A stretch of DNA of 5,686 bases from an uncultured archaeon. GTDB taxonomy: Archaea > Aenigmatarchaeota > Aenigmatarchaeia > GW2011-AR5. Both the position numbers and the translations under genes were made by a program. Below are positions 1 through 5,229 of this stretch, piece after piece; within the stretch, counting starts at the first letter, position 1, and every line of letters begins with the position of its first letter. The notes under the pieces were generated by a model, which did no database searches, was not told where the DNA came from, and was given only the letters and a program-made list of their open reading frames with translations. The DNA is taken from contig CAIKBN010000069.1 in the NCBI GenBank assembly GCA_903825675.1, forward strand, positions 1 to 5,686, given 5' to 3'.

Positions 1-1154
1 ATCAGCCATGTTGGAAAGAACTTACTTCTATTGAAGAGGCAAAAAAATTCTCTGAGAGCATTGGCTATCCTGTTCTGGTCAGGCCGTCTTATGTACTAAG
101 TGGATCTGCTATGAGCATTGCTTTTAATGACCGTGACCTTGAAATATATCTATCCAGGGCAGTAGAGGTTAACATGGAACGCCCTGTTGTTATCAGCAAA
201 TTCATAACCAATGCCAAGGAGATAGAGATAGATGCAGTTGCCAAGGATGGAAAGCTGGCTGTATGGGCAATAAGCGAGCATGTCGAAAACGCCGGCGTTC
301 ATTCAGGCGATGCAACTATAGTTTATCCGCCGCAGAATTTATACATAGAAACCATAAAGAGAATAAAGGTTATTACAGAAAAGATTGCATCATCGCTAAA
401 TATTACTGGCCCTTTCAATATCCAGTTCCTTGCCAAGGAGAATGACATAAAGGTTATTGAATGCAACCTGAGGGCTAGCAGAAGCTTTCCATTAGTATCT
501 AAGGTATCTAAGATAAATTTCATTGATAAGGCAACAAGGGCTATTATCGGTGAGGATATTGAACTAAAGGGCTCAACGCTTGATATACCATATGTTGGCG
601 TAAAGGCACCGCAGTTCTCTTTTTCCAGGCTAAAGGGCGCTGATCCTGTTGTGACTGTTGAAATGACATCAACAGGAGAGGTTGCATGCTTAGGCGATGA
701 CCTAAACGAGGCATTTCTAAAATCAATAATATCAACTGGCTTTGATCTTCCGAAAGAAAGCGTTATGCTAAGCATAGGCGGCGATGAGAACAAATACAGC
801 TTTCTAAAAAGCATAAGAAAGCTTCGTGAAATGGGCTTTGATATTTTTGCAACCAAGGGCACAAGCGAATTCCTGAATAAAAACGGGGTAAAAAACATCC
901 TTGTCAGCAAGGTTCATGAGCCAGGCGGTGTTGACGCGATTGACCTTTTGTCTGAAAAAAAGCTGGCTTTGGTTATAAACATACCTGCTGAATTCAGGAA
1001 AGAGGAGCTAGATGATGAATACGCTATAAGAAGGTCTGCCATTGATTTCTCTATACCGTTAATAACGAATTTGCAACTGGCAGAGCTTTTTGTTGATGCG
1101 CTGAGCAAGAAACGACTAGAAGACCTCAAGATAAAGAGCTGGGATGAATACTAA
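1..1154 (+). CDS. carB: Carbamoyl-phosphate synthase large subunit, C-terminal part (5' end outside window)
   Basis: This is the C-terminal 383 residues of CarB; the reading frame is open from base 3 and the gene begins outside the window. CarB makes carbamoyl phosphate from bicarbonate, ATP and glutamine-derived ammonia for pyrimidine and arginine synthesis in the cytosol. Visible here is most of the second ATP-grasp domain (fragment residues 1-250), with RPSYVLSG near residue 27, HSGDAT at 100-105 and the metal-binding triad Q141, E153, N155, spaced as in E. coli Q829/E841/N843. The MGS-like regulatory domain follows (about 253-383), ending in KSWDEY. From family knowledge, PQFSFSRL, EMTSTGEVA and ECNLRASRSFP match the eukaryotic CAD and Bacteroidetes-type enzymes much better than the E. 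coli type (VNPRAARTVPF). The internal ATG at 111 is not the start, because family-matching sequence precedes it. Codon use looks like its neighbours, so any transfer would be old. Confidence 0.96.
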   Translation, partial: QPCWKELTSIEEAKKFSESIGYPVLVRPSYVLSGSAMSIAFNDRDLEIYLSRAVEVNMERPVVISKFITNAKEIEIDAVAKDGKLAVWAISEHVENAGVHSGDATIVYPPQNLYIETIKRIKVITEKIASSLNITGPFNIQFLAKENDIKVIECNLRASRSFPLVSKVSKINFIDKATRAIIGEDIELKGSTLDIPYVGVKAPQFSFSRLKGADPVVTVEMTSTGEVACLGDDLNEAFLKSIISTGFDLPKESVMLSIGGDENKYSFLKSIRKLREMGFDIFATKGTSEFLNKNGVKNILVSKVHEPGGVDAIDLLSEKKLALVINIPAEFRKEELDDEYAIRRSAIDFSIPLITNLQLAELFVDALSKKRLEDLKIKSWDEY

Positions 1155-1167
1155 ATATCTAAACAAA

Positions 1168-2067
1168 TCAGCGCAGCACATCAACAAGCATTCCCCTGTA
1201 TGAATAATCTATTCTCGGGCTCAAGACATACCTGACAAGATCGCCTGGCTTGACAAGGTCTTTATGAAAACGTTCCCGGCAGTTGGTAAGTACAAGATTG
1301 TGCCCTGGTTTTATTTTGTTTTCGACTCTCAAGCCATGACATAGGACATAATCCCCTTCTTCAAAAAATTCTATTGCCTTGCCTTCATAGACTTCTTTTG
1401 GGATCTTTCCAGGATCCAGCTTTGCAATCAATTCTACTAAATCAGCCAGAAAATATGAGAAAAAGTTTAGCTTTTCCAATCTTTCGTAATGAAGTTTTGA
1501 GAATTCAAAGGTATCATACAATTCGAATGCATTATCAGCAGCATCCTGAAGCTCTCCTGCTGATAAGTGCTGCTTCTTTAATGAATATGCTGCCAGTGTA
1601 CTAGTTTCACCGGAATCTTCAATTATTCTGCCTTCAACGAACAAAAGCTGCTCTGGCTGATAAAGAACCTTTTTAATATGCATATTATTCTGCGCTTTTT
1701 CATCATTATTCTTATAAAGCCATGTATCCGCTTTTTCCATCCAGTCGTTGCCAAATGCCTTAGATCCCATAGTAAGATACAACACCTGGCTTGGACCTAA
1801 AATATAATAAAATCCTGTCATGTCAGAATTAGTTAAATCATGTCCCCAAGCTTCGACCATTTCGGGTGTTATGTCTAAAGGCTTGAATATTACTGCCTGT
1901 TCTTTCAGAAATCTGTCTCTTCTGCGATCATGCTCTTCCCAGGATGAGTACGGATTACGCATCTGCGAAAACGCTAAAGCAGCATCCCTTGGTTTGAAAT
2001 ATTCTTTCTGGTCTGAGGCCTTGCTCATGGCTTCTTCAATATCCCTAAGGAATTTTTCATTGCTCAT
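1168..2067 (-). CDS. Uncharacterised soluble protein, 299 aa, downstream of nreA
   Basis: I do not recognise this family. The protein has no signal peptide or membrane segment. The N-terminal 60 residues are charged and probably helical, with an Arg/Asp-rich stretch (EEHDRRRDRF) near residue 45. The middle is mixed helix and strand. The last 62 residues (238-299) look beta-rich, with alternating hydrophobic residues, two cysteines (C243, C263) and a KPGDLVRY stretch reminiscent of small beta-barrel domains such as OB or SH3-like folds; that resemblance is only an impression. Reality as a gene is supported by an uninterrupted 300-codon frame, an ATG placed about 25 nt from a TATA box, and tight packing between nreA (24 nt upstream) and carB (13 nt, convergent). 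A link to DNA repair is suggested only by its position after nreA, and the separate promoter weakens it. Confidence 0.85.
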   Translation of the reverse strand: MSNEKFLRDIEEAMSKASDQKEYFKPRDAALAFSQMRNPYSSWEEHDRRRDRFLKEQAVIFKPLDITPEMVEAWGHDLTNSDMTGFYYILGPSQVLYLTMGSKAFGNDWMEKADTWLYKNNDEKAQNNMHIKKVLYQPEQLLFVEGRIIEDSGETSTLAAYSLKKQHLSAGELQDAADNAFELYDTFEFSKLHYERLEKLNFFSYFLADLVELIAKLDPGKIPKEVYEGKAIEFFEEGDYVLCHGLRVENKIKPGHNLVLTNCRERFHKDLVKPGDLVRYVLSPRIDYSYRGMLVDVLR

Positions 2068-2083
2068 ACGAATTGGATGACAG

Positions 2084-2096
2084 AAATATATTTAAA
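2084..2096 (-). promoter_or_regulatory. TATA box of the 299-aa gene
   Basis: On the minus strand this reads TTTAAATATATTT, centred about 23 nt upstream of the ATG at 2067, the spacing expected for a leaderless archaeal transcript. There is no Shine-Dalgarno sequence before that ATG, which fits. The box overlaps the nreA stop codon (2092-2094), so the gene can be transcribed independently of nreA. Confidence 0.6.
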
Positions 2097-3297
2097 CCCA
2101 GTCAGCTAACCGCTTCTGCCCGAGAATTCTGCTTTGCTTGGCGTATTCGCTGACTGGTAAACGAAGATTAGAATTTATATGGTTCATGGCTTCTTTCAGC
2201 GTTGAGAATTGATGCGGGTTCTGCCGCATTGCATTTCTTACGTTTTCACGAACCTGCCAGACGCCTAGTGGTATGGTATAGCCTTCATAGATCTCGCGGA
2301 ACACGATAACACGAGCCTGTTTTTTCATCTTATGCAGGGCTTCTACGACTGCGAGCCTTGCTGCGTAATATCCTCCGCCTTCCTGATCTGCATAGCTTTT
2401 TCTTCCGCTGTAAGGCTCGTATTCCTCAACGATCTCTGCTTTTTTCAGGTACTTGGACCAGAACGAACCAGGTGCCCAGGCCTCGAAGTTCTCGTACTCC
2501 CAGCTGCCAGGCATTAATAATATCTCAAAATGATTATCCAAAAACTGGGATGAATAAACGAAAAGGCTGTTTAACTGGCTGAATTGACGAACTTCTTCCA
2601 GCATCTGCTTGCATATTATGTCATCTATTGCTGTTATAGAGTAGCGCGTTGGAACTAACCGCCTGTTTTTATGATAGCCAAGTGCTCCTGAGGATATAAT
2701 AGTGCTTATTTTATATACATCGCTGCCTTGCTTGTATAAGGCATAACTGGCCTCAGCTGCTTTTAGTTCATCGTTAACTATCTTCTCAACGCTTGTTGAG
2801 ATTTTCGGGTTTTCAGCTATGGTTAATTTATTTAGAGTAACAGATGGTCCCATTGGCTGCATGACATCAGAAAAGCTGAATCTGTATACAGGCTTGCCCT
2901 CAAAGCGCATCTCTATGTCTGTTGGTTTCTCTGCCATAGCAAGTTCCTGCATCTCTTCTATAAATTTTCCACGGGAGAACACGCTCTGCTTCTGTTTGCC
3001 TCTTAACAATAGCGAACGAAGGGCTATTATGTCTTCATAACTCCTGCCGAACCATGAAGAGGGATTATCTACTGACTGCAATTCATCAGTAGCTAATGCT
3101 CCTAAAGGACCGGCAAAGACATTAGGATATCCGATCCTGCCAACAAATATAGATGGTGAAGGTCCGAAGAATTCTTCGCCAATTTTATTCTTTGGTTTGG
3201 CTTCTATTTTAGCGAGCAGCGGACAATTCACATGACCACAAAGCGCACGCGAGCCCTTGCATATAATGCACAGCCTTGCAGATTGCATATCGAACAT
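2092..3297 (-). CDS. nreA: Nre-family archaeal DNA repair protein with zinc-finger-like N terminus and PCNA-binding C terminus
   Basis: This 401-residue protein is of normal length for the archaeal Nre family (Nre_N and Nre_C domains). The N terminus carries four cysteines, C10, C13, C20 and C25, in a likely zinc site. Family blocks follow: SPSIFVGRIGYPNVFAGPL (47-65), SSWFGRSYEDII, the WEYENFEAWAPGS block, and near the C terminus GGGYYAARLAVVEAL then PLGVWQVRENVRNA. The final eight residues, QKRLADWV (394-401), fit a PIP box (Q-x2-L-x2-aromatic-aromatic/hydrophobic). In Haloferax, NreA is known to act in DNA damage repair, and a C-terminal PIP motif typifies the NreA branch; the biochemical activity of the family is not known to me. 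I chose the ATG at 3297 from TATA spacing. An ATG three codons in (3288) is possible and changes no motif. Confidence 0.93.
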   Translation of the reverse strand: MFDMQSARLCIICKGSRALCGHVNCPLLAKIEAKPKNKIGEEFFGPSPSIFVGRIGYPNVFAGPLGALATDELQSVDNPSSWFGRSYEDIIALRSLLLRGKQKQSVFSRGKFIEEMQELAMAEKPTDIEMRFEGKPVYRFSFSDVMQPMGPSVTLNKLTIAENPKISTSVEKIVNDELKAAEASYALYKQGSDVYKISTIISSGALGYHKNRRLVPTRYSITAIDDIICKQMLEEVRQFSQLNSLFVYSSQFLDNHFEILLMPGSWEYENFEAWAPGSFWSKYLKKAEIVEEYEPYSGRKSYADQEGGGYYAARLAVVEALHKMKKQARVIVFREIYEGYTIPLGVWQVRENVRNAMRQNPHQFSTLKEAMNHINSNLRLPVSEYAKQSRILGQKRLADWV

Positions 3298-3315
3298 TAA
3301 GAATTAGGTATAAAG

Positions 3316-3327
3316 ATATTTAATATA
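3316..3327 (-). promoter_or_regulatory. TATA box of nreA
   Basis: The minus strand reads TATATTAAATAT, centred about 24 nt upstream of the nreA ATG, with no Shine-Dalgarno sequence between. This is consistent with a leaderless transcript. A second TATA-like run (TTTATA at 3309-3314) lies too close to the ATG to serve the same start. Confidence 0.5.
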
Positions 3328-3343
3328 GAAAGAAAAAGTAATT

Positions 3344-3372
3344 AAAAAAAATGAAATCCTTTTGTGGATTTC
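3344..3372 (-). terminator. Hairpin plus T8 terminator after the small membrane-protein gene
   Basis: On the minus strand GAAATCC, a six-base ACAAAA loop and GGATTTC form a perfect 7-bp stem. One A and then eight consecutive T (complement of 3344-3351) follow. The element sits between the membrane-protein gene (stop at 3434) and the nreA promoter (3316-3327), where transcription should end. Archaeal termination mainly needs the T-tract; the hairpin may instead protect the 3' end. Confidence 0.65.
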
Positions 3373-3373
3373 T

Positions 3374-3406
3374 TTCTGACATCTTATCATTCATTTCGAG
3401 TCAGAA
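3374..3406 (-). repeat. Second stem-loop in the same 3' UTR
   Basis: TTCTGAC (3374-3380) and GTCAGAA (3400-3406) are perfect 7-bp inverted arms around a 19-nt loop. It lies between the membrane-protein stop codon and the terminator hairpin. With its long AT-rich loop it is a weak structure and could be chance. Confidence 0.35.
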
Positions 3407-3433
3407 GTCAAAAATAATAAATTCTATCCTGAA

Positions 3434-3694
3434 TTATCTCTTTCTTCTTCTTGCAGGCTCGGTTTTCTTGGTTTCTTTCTTCTCCTTGGCTTCCCATTTG
3501 AGATCTTCGTATTCTATCCATGCTACTATAAAACCGAGGAATATCAGGAATAATCCGAATACGCCGATGAACACTGTCTTGAGTGCATCAAATGCTATTG
3601 CTCCTGTCCATCCAGCTATTCCTACACCAAGATACCAGTATATTCCTGCTGCGAAGATAATCAGGCCAATAATCAGCTTAATTGCAGAATGCAT
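3434..3694 (-). CDS. Small membrane protein with two transmembrane helices and a basic tail, 86 aa
   Basis: I cannot name this family. The protein has two hydrophobic helices, about residues 5-28 (Gly- and Ile-rich, with WYLGVGIAGW) and 40-60, joined by a short loop with one Asp and one Lys. A charged tail follows (61-86), ending in ARRRKR. By the positive-inside rule the tail should be cytoplasmic, which puts both termini inside. I chose the ATG at 3694 because GAGGTGA sits 4 nt upstream; a reading frame also opens 8 codons earlier (3718), but that start has no ribosome binding site and would place the Shine-Dalgarno inside the coding region. It is monocistronic in appearance, with its own TATA box and a terminator before nreA. 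The opposite strand is also open here but encodes nothing recognisable. Confidence 0.8.
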   Translation of the reverse strand: MHSAIKLIIGLIIFAAGIYWYLGVGIAGWTGAIAFDALKTVFIGVFGLFLIFLGFIVAWIEYEDLKWEAKEKKETKKTEPARRRKR

Positions 3695-3698
3695 ATCT

Positions 3699-3706
3699 TC
3701 ACCTCT
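3699..3706 (-). promoter_or_regulatory. Ribosome binding site that sets the start of the small membrane protein
   Basis: The minus strand reads AGAGGTGA, a near-complete match to the archaeal anti-Shine-Dalgarno, 4 nt before the ATG at 3694. It decides between the two possible starts of this gene. Confidence 0.75.
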
Positions 3707-3728
3707 ATTTGTTATCAATTCATTTCCT

Positions 3729-3738
3729 TATTTAAATA
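3729..3738 (-). promoter_or_regulatory. Probable TATA box of the small membrane-protein gene
   Basis: TATTTAAATA is a perfect palindrome centred 40 nt upstream of the ATG at 3694. A start site about 26 nt downstream of it would give a leader of about 13 nt, just enough to include the GAGGTGA site. Being palindromic it gives no orientation by itself. Confidence 0.5.
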
Positions 3739-3786
3739 GTTTAACATTCGCTTTTAAATATTTATAGTGAAACAAGTAAATAGTTT
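3733..3786. repeat. 10-bp direct repeat in the divergent intergenic region
   Basis: TAAATAGTTT occurs at 3733-3742 and 3777-3786, exactly 44 bp apart, about four helical turns. The first copy overlaps the TATA box of the membrane-protein gene. It could be a repeated protein-binding site, but the sequence is AT-rich and chance is possible. Confidence 0.35.
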
Positions 3787-3806
3787 GGATATTATACATT
3801 GTTTCA
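3768..3806. repeat. Inverted repeat A (8-bp perfect arms)
   Basis: TGAAACAA (3768-3775) pairs with TTGTTTCA (3799-3806) around a 23-nt spacer. The right arm lies inside the spacer of the next inverted repeat (3783-3818), apart from one shared base, so the two could not fold at once as simple hairpins. Confidence 0.45.
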
Positions 3807-3818
3807 TTATATGCAAAC
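3783..3818. repeat. Inverted repeat B (13-bp arms, 11 matched)
   Basis: GTTTGGATATTAT (3783-3795) and ATTATATGCAAAC (3806-3818) are inverted copies with two mismatches and a 10-nt spacer. Half-site centres are 23 bp apart, about two helical turns, which suits a dimeric DNA-binding protein. It lies between the divergent membrane-protein and rpl15e genes, so an operator role is plausible but unproven. Confidence 0.5.
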
Positions 3819-3848
3819 CAGGTTTTATACATATTGAAGCTTAACCTG
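3819..3848. repeat. Inverted repeat C (6-bp arms)
   Basis: CAGGTT (3819-3824) and AACCTG (3843-3848) flank an 18-nt spacer that contains a TATA-like TTTTATA and the palindrome AAGCTT. It directly follows repeat B. Short arms make it weak evidence on its own. Confidence 0.3.
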
Positions 3849-3854
3849 ATTTAC

Positions 3855-3860
3855 TATAAA
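3855..3860 (+). promoter_or_regulatory. Probable TATA box of rpl15e
   Basis: TATAAA is centred about 27 nt upstream of the rpl15e ATG at 3884, giving a leaderless or almost leaderless transcript. Bases 3856-3873 also form a perfect 7-bp hairpin (ATAAAGA, loop AATG, TCTTTAT), which would be in the RNA only if transcription began further upstream, for example from the TATA-like TTTTATA at about 3823-3829. Confidence 0.5.
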
Positions 3861-3883
3861 GAAATGTCTTTATTGTGATTGCA

Positions 3884-4396
3884 ATGGGATATTATCATTA
3901 TCTTAGGGATGCGTGGAAGAAGCCAGAAGCTGTTTACAAAGACAAGGCAAGAAAATGGGTACATGAGGCAGTAACAAAGAAGATAGACAAGCCTACTAGG
4001 ATTGACAGGGCTAGGAGTCTAGGCTACAAGGCTAAACAGGGGTTTATTGTTGTAAGGACGAGAATAGGCAAGGGCGGCCGCAAGAGGCCTTCTATACGAA
4101 AAGGGAGAAAACCAAAAAAAAGCGGTAGGTTCTTCACAACAGAGCAGAGTGCTCAGGCAATAGCAGAGAAAAGAGTTGCAAGAGTTTTCCCTAATCTCGA
4201 GGTACTTAACAGTTATTATGTTGGTGAGAGCGGAAAATACAAATTTTATGAGGTTATACTTGTAGATCCAAATCATCCGGTTATAAAGAGCGATGCGAAA
4301 ATAAACTGGATAGTTGGCCAGCGAAGAAGAGCCTTCCGTGGACTGACGTCTGCTGGAAAGAAGGCTAGAACAAAGCCATCTCATTCTGGTTTATAG
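3884..4396 (+). CDS. rpl15e: Large ribosomal subunit protein eL15 (L15e)
   Basis: This 170-residue basic protein is a structural component of the archaeal large ribosomal subunit and binds 23S rRNA. Family signatures run the full length: YLRDAWKKP at the N terminus, [17 protein letters not shown], a Lys/Arg/Gly-rich rRNA-binding stretch, [32 protein letters not shown] and [15 protein letters not shown] at the end. I chose the ATG at 3884, giving [11 protein letters not shown], because that is where the family starts and it matches the TATA spacing; an upstream in-frame GTG at 3875 is probably part of a weak GTGAT ribosome binding site. Haloarchaeal L15e has about 194 residues; this one stops soon after the GLTSAGKK block, so the usual C-terminal tail is short. 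It leads the rnp3-rnp2 cluster on the same strand. Confidence 0.96.
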   Translation: MGYYHYLRDAWKKPEAVYKDKARKWVHEAVTKKIDKPTRIDRARSLGYKAKQGFIVVRTRIGKGGRKRPSIRKGRKPKKSGRFFTTEQSAQAIAEKRVARVFPNLEVLNSYYVGESGKYKFYEVILVDPNHPVIKSDAKINWIVGQRRRAFRGLTSAGKKARTKPSHSGL

Positions 4397-4399
4397 CCA

Positions 4400-4409
4400 T
4401 TTTTAAAGG
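4400..4409 (+). promoter_or_regulatory. Possible TATA-like element or weak T-tract between rpl15e and rnp3
   Basis: TTTTTAAAGG lies just after the rpl15e stop codon. As a TATA box it would start rnp3 transcripts about 30 nt before its ATG, leaving the AGGTGA site in the leader. As a five-T run it could equally weaken rpl15e readthrough. The 64-nt gap is long enough for either. Confidence 0.25.
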
Positions 4410-4450
4410 TTCTTTCTAAAGTATTTCAATAATTAGTTTAAAGATAATTC

Positions 4451-4456
4451 AGGTGA
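4451..4456 (+). promoter_or_regulatory. Ribosome binding site of rnp3
   Basis: AGGTGA ends 4 nt before the ATG at 4461 and fixes that start. Confidence 0.7.
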
Positions 4457-4460
4457 AAAT

Positions 4461-5186
4461 ATGCCTTTTTATGACCTGCATGTGCATACAAGCCTTTCTA
4501 TAGGCGAAAACACTGTAGCAGAAACTGTGGAGATGGCGAAGAAGCTGGATTTAGCTGGTTTAGGCATTGTAAGGTATTACAGCTCAGGCAAATTAGAAGA
4601 AATACCAAAGAGTGACATAGACTTGATTGTTGCTTTAATAATCAAGCCTACTTCTGCTGAAGAGCTGAATGAGATTGTAAAGAAAATCAGGAAAAGGGCT
4701 GAGATACTAATGGTTCATGGCGGTGATTATGATATCAACAGGGCTGCTTGCGAAAACAGCATGATAGACATACTATGTCATCCTGAGCTTGGAAGAAAGG
4801 ACAGCGGGCTTGATCATATATGCATAAAAGCTGCAAGCGAAAACAATGTTGCTATTGAAATCAATTTTAGAGAGATACTGGAAAGCTACAATAAGCACAG
4901 GACATACAATCTTTCTGCTATGGAGAAGAACATCAAGCTGTGCAAAAAATATGATGCAAATGTTGTAATAACATCTGGTGCAGTTTCCAAGTGGGGCATG
5001 AGAAGCGGAAGAGAGCTGGCATCCATTGCTCATCTGCTTGGCATGGAGCTTGGTGATGCCATAGCTGCTGTGTCTACTGTGCCAGAGGAATTAATAAAAA
5101 CGAATAGAGAAAAGCTTGCAGACAAGAGGTCTGAGGGAGTGAGTGTTGTCGATGGGGATAAGCATGAAATTCCAAGAAATATGTGA
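4461..5186 (+). CDS. rnp3: Ribonuclease P protein component 3 (Rpp30/p30 family, PHP-like fold)
   Basis: This 241-residue protein is the archaeal Rpp30 subunit of RNase P, which removes 5' leaders from pre-tRNA. In characterised archaea Rpp30 pairs with Pop5, encoded by the next gene, and the pair supports the catalytic domain of the RNase P RNA. The sequence is a PHP-type TIM barrel: DLHVHTSLS at 5-13, HGGDYDINRAACEN at 86-99, CHPELGRKDSGLDH at 106-119, AIEINFREIL at 131-140, and SGAVSKWGMRSGRELA from 172. H7, H9, H86, H107 and E133 sit where PHP enzymes have metal ligands or motif residues. The final PHP motif, usually SDAH-like, reads SGAV (172-175), so hydrolytic activity is unlikely. The charged C-terminal tail (from about 215) is probably flexible. 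It is followed 42 nt later by rnp2. Confidence 0.94.
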   Translation: MPFYDLHVHTSLSIGENTVAETVEMAKKLDLAGLGIVRYYSSGKLEEIPKSDIDLIVALIIKPTSAEELNEIVKKIRKRAEILMVHGGDYDINRAACENSMIDILCHPELGRKDSGLDHICIKAASENNVAIEINFREILESYNKHRTYNLSAMEKNIKLCKKYDANVVITSGAVSKWGMRSGRELASIAHLLGMELGDAIAAVSTVPEELIKTNREKLADKRSEGVSVVDGDKHEIPRNM

Positions 5187-5194
5187 AGGATTTC

Positions 5195-5229
5195 TTTTCA
5201 AAACAAATATTTGTGAGGTGTTTTGAAAA
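5195..5229 (+). repeat. Perfect 10-bp inverted repeat enclosing the rnp2 ribosome binding site
   Basis: TTTTCAAAAC (5195-5204) and GTTTTGAAAA (5220-5229) are exact inverted copies around a 15-nt loop. The loop holds GAGGT of the ribosome binding site, the last G is in the stem, and the A of the rnp2 ATG is the last paired base. The palindrome CAAATATTTG (5204-5213) lies at the loop's left side. As an RNA hairpin it would control access to the rnp2 start. Confidence 0.5.
5215..5220 (+). promoter_or_regulatory. Ribosome binding site of rnp2
   Basis: GAGGTG ends 8 nt before the ATG at 5229 but only 2 nt before an in-frame TTG at 5223. The spacing favours the ATG as the true start. Confidence 0.7.

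Noticed and set aside
111..113. ATG at 111 as the start of a free-standing gene
   Set aside because: The same frame is open back to base 3 and encodes conserved CarB sequence (WKELTSIEEAKKF, then GYPVLVRPSYVLSG), so this is an internal methionine.
323..910. 195-codon open frame on the minus strand within carB
   Set aside because: It is antisense to well-conserved carB sequence, its translation is serine/phenylalanine-rich low-complexity without family features, and it has no ribosome binding site.
1155..1167. A terminator between the convergent carB and 299-aa genes
   Set aside because: The 13-nt gap has no T-run or hairpin; any termination must occur inside the opposing gene.
3420..3435. 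AATTC/GAATT stem at the end of the membrane-protein gene
   Set aside because: Only 5 bp, AT-rich and overlapping the stop codon; too short to separate from chance.
3351..3767. 138-codon open frame on the plus strand over the small membrane-protein gene
   Set aside because: It starts inside the terminator hairpin and has no convincing ribosome binding site. The minus-strand gene has a strong GAGGTGA site, TATA box, terminator and coherent membrane topology, so the plus-strand hydrophobicity is a mirror effect.
3875..3883. GTG at 3875 as the start of rpl15e
   Set aside because: The family begins at [11 protein letters not shown], and the TATA spacing fits the ATG at 3884.
3719..3883. A tRNA or C/D-box small RNA in the divergent intergenic region
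   Set aside because: No cloverleaf or T-loop sequence and no paired C and D boxes were visible on either strand; only inverted repeats were found.
4019..4384. 121-codon open frame on the minus strand within rpl15e
   Set aside because: It lies wholly opposite a recognised ribosomal protein gene and its translation has no recognisable features.
5223..5228. TTG at 5223 as the start of rnp2
   Set aside because: The GAGGTG site would be only 2 nt away; the ATG at 5229 has normal spacing and begins close to the conserved family N terminus.
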